A DNA stretch of 12,927 nt, from NCBI GenBank assembly GCA_016946835.1, contig JACVTC010000665.1, positions 1 through 12,927 of the forward strand, in the 5' to 3' direction. The DNA is from Neocallimastix lanati (nom. inval.). Taxonomy: Eukaryota > Neocallimastigomycota > Neocallimastigomycetes > Neocallimastigales > Neocallimastigaceae. The notes under the pieces are model-generated. The model saw nothing but the letters and a program-made list of their open reading frames with translations, was not told the DNA's origin and did no database searches. Of the stretch, positions 1-7,609 are shown in pieces (the first letter of the stretch is position 1; every line of letters starts with the position of its first letter). The translations under genes and the position numbers were made by a program.

Positions 1-2
1 CT

Positions 3-284
3 AATACTAATATTGATACTAATGAAGACTCTGAACCAGAAGTTGAAGATGAAAAGAAACTTAAAATGATTGAAGCAAGTAACAAAACTAATGATGAGAT
101 TGTTAATGTAGTTAAGGAACAAGTTACCTCTATTTTCAATAAATACTTAGATAATATTAAGGATACTAATTCTAAGTCTTTCAAGAAGGCTAAAAAGAGT
201 GCTAAGAAAATTGAAAATGAAATTGCTTCCTTCTTCAAAGAATTATTAAAGGCAAATTCTGAAATTGATCATAAATTATATTAA
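3..284 (+). CDS. C-terminal end of an unidentified Lys/Glu-rich protein (5' end outside window)
   Basis: The reading frame is open from the left edge (frame beginning at base 3) to a TAA at 282-284, giving at least 93 residues. The first part is acidic and Asn/Thr-rich (NTNIDTNEDSEPEVEDEKK). It is followed by an amphipathic Lys/Glu/Asn-rich stretch that could form a helix or coiled coil, ending in SEIDHKLY. Base composition is clearly less AT-rich than the T-run-laden sequence just after the stop, as expected of real coding. An internal Met sits at 66-68, but the frame is open upstream of it, so it need not be the start. No domain is recognised, and membrane segments or a signal peptide are not seen in this part. 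The downstream poly-T-rich stretch is probably 3' UTR and intergenic DNA. That it is a real gene end is likely; its function is unknown. Confidence 0.6.
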   Translation, partial: NTNIDTNEDSEPEVEDEKKLKMIEASNKTNDEIVNVVKEQVTSIFNKYLDNIKDTNSKSFKKAKKSAKKIENEIASFFKELLKANSEIDHKLY

Positions 285-1165
285 TTTCGTTTTTTTTTCT
301 TTTTTTCCTTTTTTTTTTTTTTTTTAATATTTTCCTTTAATAATATTATTTTTCCATTAATACTTTTTTTTTTTTTTAATATTTTTAAATATTTTTTTTC
401 TTTTGAATTTTTATATTTTTTATCAAATATAAAATAATAAACCATAAAATCTAAATGTAAAATTAATATAATTTAATTCTTTTAATATTATAATTATTAT
501 TATTATCATATTTTAATTTTTTTTTTTTTAAAAAAAAATCTGTAAAAAAAAAAAAAGAAAAAATTTTAATATACTATTATGTTTTATATTAAAATTTTAA
601 TAAATAATTTAGTTTTAAATTTTTTTTTTGTAAATTTATATTCAAAATTATTAAAGATTTCTAAAAATGTAATAAAATAATAGTTTATTTTTTTGTGTTA
701 TTAAATATTTATTATTAAATTTTTATCCTTGCTAAATCATAATCGATATTTTATGTAACCAATAAGTTATTGATATAAATTTGAAATTCTTCTAATTTAT
801 GTCAATTAAATTTGATATATATATATATTATTTTATGTATTTTTTATACTTGGATTTATTCTTTTAGTATATATGTATATATGAAAAAATATTAATATAA
901 ATTTCAACATTTAGTTTTCTGTATACATTAATAGAAAAAATATTAGATATACATATATAATATTTTTTATATATTTATTTGTTCATTTTTTTTTTTTAAA
1001 AAAAAAGGCGTCGTTATTTACCAAATTAAGCCAATTAAAAAAAAAAAAAACGTTTTATTAACTTAATAAAACTGTCATTATCATATAATAAATTGATTAA
1101 AAAATAATAAAAGAATAATATAAAAAAAATAATAAGAAAAAATAAAGATTTTATAATTTTGTAGT
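285..1165. other. AT-rich intergenic spacer with poly-T/poly-A runs
   Basis: This stretch is almost entirely A and T, with many T runs of 8-17 bases and short AT dinucleotide runs (about 818-829, 870-882). I see no convincing open frame, tRNA or repeat unit. It probably holds the 3' UTR of the gene on the left and the promoter side of the decayed gene that follows. Confidence 0.6.
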
Positions 1166-1169
1166 GTAG

Positions 1170-1626
1170 GTTGTCCTAGTTTTTTTCTGTTATGTTAAAA
1201 CGAAGAGGTGTGGATCATTATTTCCTTAATGCTGGTCAATGTCAAACATTTACAGCTAATAAAGATTATTATTAAGTATGTTCAGCTACAGGTGAAAAGT
1301 TATATATTACAGTAGGTAAAGGGGTTACTCTTGATAAATGTACAGTGACTCAATATGGAAATGAAAAATTATAATTTTGTTGTAGATTCCATTGGTATAA
1401 TATGACTTTTAGATTAATATTATCAAGATTCACCATGGATAAAATATTTTATTCAGCTTATATTGAAACCAATGTAAAAAATGAAGTCATTCCCAATGCC
1501 GAATTTTCCGAAATGTGTGCATTAGCAAATTATAATACTAATTATTATTGCAATCATGAACCTAATAGACCAAATTGTTCTATTTGGAAGAAAATGTACG
1601 AGAAAAGATGTAGTGAGAAACCCTAA
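1170..1626 (+). pseudogene. Decayed Cys-rich, probably secreted small protein gene
   Basis: Three facts point to a broken gene. In one frame (about 1170-1235) there is a hydrophobic run, VVLVFFCYV, resembling the core of a signal peptide, followed by KTKRCGSLFP. A one-base shift near 1233-1236 leads into NAGQCQTFTANKDYY in the frame used for the rest. That second frame then runs to the end at 1626 with two in-frame TAA stops, at 1273-1275 and 1372-1374. The last open part (1402-1626, 74 residues from an internal Met) holds several Cys and ends in EPNRPNCSIWKKMYEKRCSEKP-like sequence. Cys spacing and the hydrophobic start suggest a disulfide-rich extracellular protein of about 150 residues, but I recognise no family. 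Both TAA codons could be CAA to TAA changes. Small AT-rich introns are an alternative explanation for the frame change, but not for both stops. Function unknown. Confidence 0.5.
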
Positions 1627-2310
1627 AATGAATTAACATTCCTCCTTTATTTTATTACTGTTATATATATATATATTTTTATTTAACTTATTTAACATAC
1701 TATAAAATTCATTATTTTAAATATTATTAGAGGGTACATGATAAAAAAAATTTTTAAGAATATTGATTAATTAAAGTAATTAAAAATAAAAATAAAAATA
1801 AAAATAACTAGATAAGAAAATTTTCAAAAAAAAAAAAAAAAAAAGAAAAAAAGTTATAAAAAAAATATAAAAAATAAATATATATATAAAACAATTAATA
1901 AGTTTTTTGTCAAAATTTTATTTTATTTATATAAAATAAAATTTTTTCTAAAAATTAGAAAAACTATTGTTTACATTATTAATTTTATTAAAAGTCTAAA
2001 ATAAAAATATAATTTTAAATCAAATTTTATTTATATCTCTTGAATTTTATTTTATTTTTTTATTATTAAATAAAATATATCAATATCAACTTGAGTATAA
2101 TAATGGTTTATGGTAAATATTTTAATCACAACTAATAATTTAAAAAAATTTTTTTTAACATTTTTTTGTCATAATTCATGTTTGATTCTTCTAAATTAAT
2201 ATAAAAGTTTAATTTAAAGTTTTGTCCTTAACAAATGAACTATCTTATTATGACTTAAATTTTATTTATAATAATAGAAATACAATTATGTATATAACAA
2301 ACTATCTTTT

Positions 2311-2343
<33 letters not shown>

Positions 2344-3560
2344 TTTATTTTTAAAAAAATATAATTTTAATCAACATTATCTTTTATGTATATTAATTAA
2401 ATATTTTTCATTTTCATGATATAAGGACTATTAATATAATGGCGATTATAATGTTAACTATGTGTCATAGTAATTTTTATATATTTAATTTGAAATTAAG
2501 AAAAAAAAAATTAAATATTATTAAAATAATTATTTTCTTTTTTAAAAAATTAATAAAATTGATAATATAAAAAAAGTTATTACTTATAGGAACAGTTTTA
2601 TTTTAATACTAATAAAAAATTTATAATTTTTTTATATATTTTTATTTATTAATTATTTTTTAATTTATTTTTTATTTCTTTTTTTTTTTTTTTTTTTTCA
2701 TTAAACTTCTATTTAGAGTTATTTGTTTATCTATATATTTATATTTTTAATTATTTTTTTTTTTAAATTTATTTTAATAATGATTTAAATCTTAATAACA
2801 TTGTTAGGTACAAACGTATAAGGTTATATTGTTTTAAATATTGAATTTTATAATTAAAAGTTAAATTAAAAAATAAATAAAAACTGCAATTTTAAAAATA
2901 TATATATATATATATATATATTAGTGAATATATAATATAAAATTTTCTGTATTTTTATTTTATTAATAATTTAATTCGATTATCATTTAAATTAAAAAAA
3001 AAAGAAATGTATTTGAATGATGAATACTATTTAAATTATTCATAAAAATATATTTATTAAATAATTTGTAATTATTTTGAATAAAAGGGATGGGTTTTAG
3101 ATTGTTCATTTAAATTATCAATTCATCGTTAATATTATACAAATAATAAAAAAATACAAATGTAATTAATTTTATAAAACATATATATATATATTTTTTT
3201 GGTAACTACTGATAATATAATAATTTCATAATTTCAATTATATAAAGTGTACTTTAATTTCAATAACTTTAATAGAATAATGTTAAATAATGTATTCTTT
3301 GTTACACAAAATATCATAAATTAAAATTTTTACAAAAAAATTATATATTATATATATATATAAATTTATTTTTATTTTAAAAAATATACAAAATATACAT
3401 AAAATTTTTTTTTATCGTGTAACGTATCATATAATCATATACTATTTTTTTTATAATGATAAATTTCTTAATATTTTCTTTGAAATTTAATTTTCTAAAT
3501 TGCCAAAAGAAATTATATATATGGTTTAAAAAGTTAATAACATTTATACTTTATAATATT
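1627..3560. other. Long AT-rich spacer without a recognisable gene
   Basis: Nearly two kilobases of A/T sequence with T and A runs (for example 1827-1844 and a run of about 30 T at 2312-2341), AT dinucleotide runs (about 1662-1675, 2899-2921, 3180-3194, 3342-3361) and a short AAAAT-type tandem run (about 1782-1806). An open frame at 2222-2419 exists only because the poly-T run translates as poly-Phe. I find no domain, tRNA or element end here. Confidence 0.6.
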
Positions 3561-3571
3561 AATGATGAATT

Positions 3572-3990
3572 GATATAAATAAAGAAAATGAAAATGTTGA
3601 TACAACTTTATTTAATGCATGTTGTAGAGGAAATAAAAATTTAGTTCAATATTTGATTGAACTTGGACATGATATAAATAAAGAAAATAAATATGGTGAA
3701 ACACCATTATTTAATGCATGAAATAATGGAAATAAAAGTTTAGTTCAATATTTATTTGAACTTAGAGCTGATATAAATAAAGAAAATAAATATGGTGAAA
3801 CACCTTTATTTAATACCTGTAAAAGTGATAATGAAAATTTAGTTCAATATTTAATTGAACTTGGAGTGGATATAAAGAAAGAAAATATAGATGGTAAAAA
3901 CACCATTATTTTATGCATGTTGGAGAAGAAATAAAAATTTAGTTCAATATTTGATTGAACACCATTAATTAATGCTTGTAAAAGTGGGAA
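3572..3990 (+). pseudogene. Relic of an ankyrin-repeat gene (about four and a half repeat units)
   Basis: The motif gatata-aa, encoding the DIN/DIK of an ankyrin unit, recurs at 3572, 3671, 3770 and 3869, exactly 99 bp (33 codons) apart. Each unit reads roughly DINKENKYGETPLFNA, then a Cys/Lys/Asn stretch, then NLVQYLIELG, which is the ankyrin helix-turn-helix pattern (TPL motif, then LV-YLIE-GAD). Ankyrin repeats are protein-binding scaffolds and large families of this style occur in gut fungi. The copy is broken. A TGA at 3719-3721 replaces the usual Cys codon of unit two. An extra A near 3894-3900 shifts the frame in the fourth unit. Unit four is joined directly to a fifth TPLINACKSGNE after loss of most of one repeat near 3957-3963. 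The unit before 3572 is frameshifted as well. No start codon, promoter or domain outside the repeats is visible. Confidence 0.75.
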
Positions 3991-4041
3991 TGAAATATAT
4001 ATATAATTGTATTTCTATTATTATATATATATTTCATTTCA

Positions 4042-4643
4042 TTAGTACAAAGTTACAGAAAAGAAATTAATAGTATGATCTTTTTTTGCAGTTAAGGTTG
4101 TTTCATATCTTAAAATTAGTATAATCATTATGATAACCATATGTAGTATCTATCAAATTTCATTTTTTTTTTTTTTTTTTTTTTTAACTTCAGCTGCTTT
4201 ACTATCAATTAAAATAGGATATTCTATTGAAGTAGTTAATGGTCCGAAAGTTTTCGAGGTTGTTATTTTATATACCTTTTAAACTATTAGCTCTAATAAA
4301 TAACAGTATCACTATATGGTGTTTGATAATAATTAGTAGTAAAGTAATTATTAAATGTACTAATTTTACCACATGTTTCTTGAATCTTAAATGAATTCAC
4401 ATAATTTCTAAATCCAAATAAAGCATTAATACTTTTTACCATTTTAATTAGTAACAATGATTGAAACAATCATTACCAGTATTATATGATGCACAATACC
4501 AAATACCACTCATTTTTTATCAGTTATTTAAAATATAATAATTGATTTGATTAGTTAATTTAGCTTCATCAAAAGCAAAAAAAAAAAAAAACACTGCTAA
4601 TTATTACAATTATTGAAACAACATATAAAATTAAACAACTCAT
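4042..4643 (-). pseudogene. Decayed gene for a secreted protein (signal peptide kept, multiple frameshifts)
   Basis: Reading leftwards from an ATG at 4643-4641 gives MSCLILYVVSIIVIISSVF, a textbook hydrophobic signal peptide. A run of 15 T (sense) then throws the frame; with 14 it would continue as AFDEAKLTNQINYY. Further blocks follow in changing frames: GIWYCASYNTGNDC, then a stretch of over 50 open codons including INALFGFRNYVNSFKIQETC and TNYYQTPYSDTVIY ending at TAG 4295-4293. Next come KVYKITTSKTFGPLTTSIEY and PILIDSKAAEV, a long A run (complement of T at about 4161-4185), TYGYHNDYTNFKI and finally YETTLTAKKDHTINFFSVTLY with TAA at 4044-4042. The parent was probably an extracellular protein of roughly 190-200 residues with a few Cys. 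I do not recognise the family. Some breaks could be introns, but two lie at homopolymers, which favours decay or assembly errors there. Confidence 0.55.
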
Positions 4644-4842
4644 TTTGAAATTTTTTTATATATTATCATCATTATTAAAAATCATTTTAAATAATAATTT
4701 AGTTAATTTATTTAATATATGATAATTATTATTTTAAAATATTAATTTTTTATTATTGTTAATGAAATATTTAGCTACATAATGTAATTGAAACATGTTG
4801 GATTTCTTATTATTTTATATATTTTAAATAATAACATTATCA
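4644..4842. other. Short AT-rich spacer upstream of the decayed secreted-protein gene
   Basis: A/T sequence between the start of the minus-strand relic and the compound microsatellite. On the minus strand it would hold the old promoter; no definite TATA box can be singled out in such AT-rich DNA. Confidence 0.4.
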
Positions 4843-5171
<329 letters not shown>

Positions 5172-5178
5172 AATAATT

Positions 5179-5183
5179 AAAAT
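5179..5183. repeat. Target-site duplication, left copy (AAAAT)
   Basis: The five bases AAAAT lie immediately before the left LTR and recur immediately after the right LTR at 6114-6118. A 5-bp duplication is the normal product of Ty1/copia-type integrase, so it fixes the element ends. Confidence 0.85.
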
Positions 5184-5411
5184 TTTTAGAAGGTAAAAAT
5201 GGGTTTTATGATAAATGTTTATTATGTATTAATAACTAACCTCAGATTTACAATTAAAGTAAAACCAGTTCTATTTATACAAGAACTGTGGCTAAATTTA
5301 GATACATGTTAATTTATTTAATTAATGTATTACATAATATGATTCGTATATTCATATTAATTTAATCTAATTTAACATTTATTTATATATCATAAATTTC
5401 TACTTCTAACA
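5184..5411 (-). repeat. 3' LTR of the miniature element
   Basis: In sense orientation it runs from TGTTAGAAG (at 5411) to CTTCTAAAA (at 5184). It appears identical to 5886-6113, offset 702. Identity stops exactly at both ends (base 5183 is T, base 5885 is C; 5412 is T, 6114 is A), which agrees with the inverted termini and the duplication. Confidence 0.93.
5272..5293 (-). promoter_or_regulatory. LTR promoter: AGCCACA box plus TATA box
   Basis: On the sense strand AGCCACA (5293-5287) is followed after seven bases by TATAAATAG (TATAAATA at 5279-5272). The same order and near-same spacing occur in the other two LTRs of this window, which supports a U3 core promoter. The matching site in the 5' LTR is at 5974-5995. 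Confidence 0.55.
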
Positions 5412-5423
5412 TTCCCCCTCAAA
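5412..5423 (-). other. Polypurine tract of the miniature element
   Basis: Sense TTTGAGGGGGAA sits directly before the 3' LTR, where plus-strand DNA synthesis is primed in LTR retrotransposons. It is nearly the same as the tract of the large element at 7851-7862 (TTTGAGGGGGAG). The sequence just before it also resembles the pol end of that element over roughly 45 bases. Confidence 0.85.
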
Positions 5424-5860
5424 CTTGATTTTCTGTTTATACAAAAATCTAGTTTGCTTCAAAGAAGTTTAAATTTATTTAGTTTTAAATTATATATGCC
5501 GACTACGATGAATTTTTTTTTCATACAAGTTTATTTTTGTCCCTTCATTGGTAATTTATATTTGCTTTTTGGTTTAGCAATAACCATAATTTATATGTTT
5601 TGTGGATTAACATTAACCATATTATTTTAGAAGTGACATTCTTGTTCGGTCTTACTAATTTCACATTTATTTTATGTGGGGGTAATGTCCTTTCCTTTTT
5701 GTAATCATTGAGCTAGTTATGAAGGCTAGTAGTTCTTCTAAAGTTCCGGCTATTATAGCTGTTGTAATATAGATTTCACTTCTTTATATTTTTGATTAAG
5801 AGTCTTTTGTAATTACCATTTTGAAATTTTCTATTACTTGTCAGCTTATTTCGCTCAGTT

Positions 5861-5885
5861 GATTAGAGTCATGAGACTCTTAATC
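5861..5885 (-). other. Primer-binding site (half tRNA-Lys CUU) with overlapping hairpin
   Basis: On the plus strand CATGAGACTCTTAATC (5870-5885) touches the LTR with no gap. It equals the anticodon arm of tRNA-Lys(CUU), where the anticodon CTT lies inside ACTCTTAAT. Upstream, cgctcagttgattagag (5852-5868) looks like the D arm of a tRNA. The sense RNA would pair with the 3' end of a 5' tRNA half cut just beyond the anticodon loop, as known for Drosophila copia and yeast Ty5 with initiator tRNA. GATTAGAGTC and GACTCTTAATC form a near-perfect inverted repeat, so the site may fold on itself. Confidence 0.7.
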
Positions 5886-6113
5886 TTTTAGAAGGTAAAA
5901 ATGGGTTTTATGATAAATGTTTATTATGTATTAATAACTAACCTCAGATTTACAATTAAAGTAAAACCAGTTCTATTTATACAAGAACTGTGGCTAAATT
6001 TAGATACATGTTAATTTATTTAATTAATGTATTACATAATATGATTCGTATATTCATATTAATTTAATCTAATTTAACATTTATTTATATATCATAAATT
6101 TCTACTTCTAACA
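5886..6113 (-). repeat. 5' LTR of the miniature element
   Basis: Second copy of the 228-bp repeat, apparently identical to 5184-5411. It is followed in sense direction by the PBS at 5885 and preceded by the duplication AAAAT at 6114-6118. Its TATA box lies at 5981-5974. Confidence 0.93.
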
Positions 6114-6118
6114 AAAAT
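6114..6118. repeat. Target-site duplication, right copy (AAAAT)
   Basis: Same five bases as 5179-5183, directly adjoining the right LTR. Removing the element and one copy gives a continuous AT-rich empty site. Confidence 0.85.
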
Positions 6119-6310
6119 GAAGTTTATGATAAATATAGGATTTAGAATATTTATATTTATTAAATGAATTTTTTTTGTAACTAAACATGAAGAATAATTT
6201 GTTTTTGGTCATTACTTTAACATAATATATAAAAAAATTTTTTTTTTTTTTAATTTATTTATATATATATATTAATATTATACTTCCTTTTATTTAAATT
6301 AGATTAGTGG

Positions 6311-6813
6311 CTAAAACATTTCTCTAATATCATTAAAGTCAACATTGGCGTCAAAATCATTGTTGTCATCATAGTTTTCAGCCGCAATAAAATTTAACGA
6401 TTTTCCCATATTGTTGGCTTTGTTGTTTTGTTTTTGTTTATTTTCATTTTCATTTTCACTTTCACTGGAGGATTCTTCATTTGAGTAATGTTTTCTTTTC
6501 TTATTATATCTGCACTCTTTAGTAGTATGTCCTTTTTTTTTCGCAGATATAACAATATTTATTATTGTGAGTCTTATGTTTATATTTAAAATTATTTTTA
6601 TTTTTAATTTTTCTATTTGTATATTTAGAAATTAAATTTATTGAAGTTTCGTCTTCATTATCTTGTGTTCTATCATGGACAAAATACTGGTCTAAATTTT
6701 CTTCAATTAATTTTGAATCTCCTGCATATAGTTTAAAAGTTACTATATTGTTTATTTTATCAATTTACAATTTTAATTATAAAATGTAATTAGTTAGTCC
6801 TTCTTTTACTTTT

Positions 6814-6862
<49 letters not shown>

Positions 6863-6932
6863 TTAGGTAAATAAAACAAAATAAACAAAATAGATAAATA
6901 AATAAATATTTTGTATTCCTTTTAGTCATCAT
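6311..6932 (-). pseudogene. gag: Broken gag of a second copia-type element, with CCHC zinc knuckle
   Basis: Downstream (sense) of the PBS at 7056-7069 and LTR at 7070-7520, a start MMTKRNTKY is visible at 6932. It runs straight into an unrelated-looking AT-rich insert ending in 44 consecutive A (complement of 6817-6860). Gag-like sequence resumes as GKVKEGLTNYI and IDKINNIVTFKLYAGD, with stops between (TAA at 6767-6765). A nucleocapsid knuckle follows: CYIC, then, after a one-base shift in a run of nine A (about 6533-6541), GHTTKEC, matching C-x2-C-x4-H-x4-C. The tail is acidic and Ser/Glu/Asn-rich and ends at TAG 6313-6311 (DFNDIREMF). Gag forms the particle and the knuckle binds genomic RNA. 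No protease, integrase or RT follows, so the element is 3'-truncated or gag-only. Confidence 0.75.
6817..6860. repeat. Homopolymer of 44 T (44 A on the gag sense strand)
   Basis: An uninterrupted T run lies inside the relic gag. On the sense strand it is preceded by about 50 bases of A/T sequence lacking gag character, so it could be the tail of a small retroposed insert or a pure slippage expansion. Confidence 0.9.
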
Positions 6933-7055
6933 TTTCAATTTTGATAAATATGAATTTTAAAGATGTTTTATATGTATATTCTCGTACTAGCTAATGTTTA
7001 TATTCTGATTTTACTATTTGTTAATATATAATAATGAGCTTTGTTTTGGAGCCGT

Positions 7056-7069
7056 TGAGACTCTTAATC
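7056..7069 (-). other. Primer-binding site of the second element (half tRNA-Lys CUU)
   Basis: Plus-strand TGAGACTCTTAATC ends exactly where the LTR begins (7070). The same 14 bases adjoin the unrelated LTR of the miniature element at 5872-5885, while the sequences on both sides differ. It matches the anticodon arm of tRNA-Lys(CUU) up to about tRNA position 40. Confidence 0.75.
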
Positions 7070-7270
7070 TGTTAACACACTTAAATTTATGATTAATAAA
7101 TTTTAATGTTGTTTATTTATTTTTATTTATTAGGAATTAAACCTCTATTCTTATGCAAATATTACAGTGAGCATTTTATGTATTTAACAATTCATCATTT
7201 GTGCCACATTAGATTTATATATATCACGTGCATCAATAATTATTATATACATAATTTTAGGACAGTTATC

Positions 7271-7324
<54 letters not shown>

Positions 7325-7519
7325 TGTTAAGAGTTATGAATTTATGGTTTATAATTATGTCAATTTTATTAATATATTTTATGATAAAGAGTTACTAGCA
7401 CTTAATTATTCTAAATTAAATGCTTTTATATTAATACATTGTGGCTTATACATTATTTATATTACAATATGTTTCAATACATTTGAAGCTTATTTTTCAT
7501 ACATTTCACATATTCTAAC

Positions 7520-7520
<1 letters not shown>
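7070..7520 (-). repeat. Putative 5' LTR (about 451 bp) of a second copia-type element
   Basis: In sense orientation it begins TGTTAGAATATG at 7520 and ends GTGTGTTAACA at 7070, directly before the PBS. It carries the AGCCACA box (7446-7440) followed after nine bases by TATAAAAG, and has an internal (AAT)n block at about 7271-7324. There is no second copy in the window, so the outer end at 7520 is inferred from the TGTTAGAA start, which matches that of the miniature element, and not from a repeat pair. Confidence 0.65.
7271..7324. repeat. (AAT)n microsatellite inside the second LTR
   Basis: About 18 AAT units within the LTR at 7070-7520. It creates an artefactual poly-Asn frame on the plus strand. 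Confidence 0.95.
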
Positions 7521-7603
<83 letters not shown>

Positions 7604-7604
7604 T
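7521..7604. repeat. (AAT)n microsatellite between two LTRs
   Basis: About 28 AAT units fill the gap between the outer end of the second LTR (7520) and the 3' LTR of the large element (7610). The poly-Ile frame read across it is not a gene. Confidence 0.95.
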
Positions 7605-7609
7605 ATTAT

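Larger units (their letters stand above)
5184..6113 (-). mobile_element. Complete non-autonomous miniature LTR retrotransposon (TRIM-like), 930 bp
   Basis: Two direct repeats of 228 bp bound an internal region of 474 bp. The repeats look identical base for base when read side by side. The polypurine tract next to the 5411 boundary and the PBS next to the 5886 boundary set the orientation: sense is the minus strand. Sense LTR ends are TGTTAGAAG and CTTCTAAAA, an imperfect 9-bp inverted repeat in which the usual final CA is AA. The whole unit is flanked by AAAAT. The interior has no frame longer than a few dozen codons on either strand, so the element depends on proteins made elsewhere, plausibly by copia relatives like the one at 7610-12927, whose polypurine tract and adjacent pol end it resembles. 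LTR identity implies recent insertion. Confidence 0.9.

Noticed and set aside
1192-1626. A variant genetic code with TAA read as Gln
   Set aside because: TAA is used as a normal terminator right before the polypurine tract (7865-7863) and at the end of the gene on the left (282-284), and the RT frame encodes Gln by CAA/CAG without internal TAA.
2222-2419. Plus-strand frame with a poly-Phe core
   Set aside because: It exists because of a run of about 30 T in an AT-rich spacer.
3572-3990. CRISPR-like array (regular direct repeats)
   Set aside because: The 99-bp period is coding: each unit translates as an ankyrin repeat, and there are no unique spacers.
5851-5885. A tRNA-Lys gene
   Set aside because: Only D-arm-like and anticodon-arm sequence is present; it stops exactly at the LTR, lacks T arm and acceptor stem, and has an extra base between D arm and anticodon arm. 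A primer-binding site explains it better.
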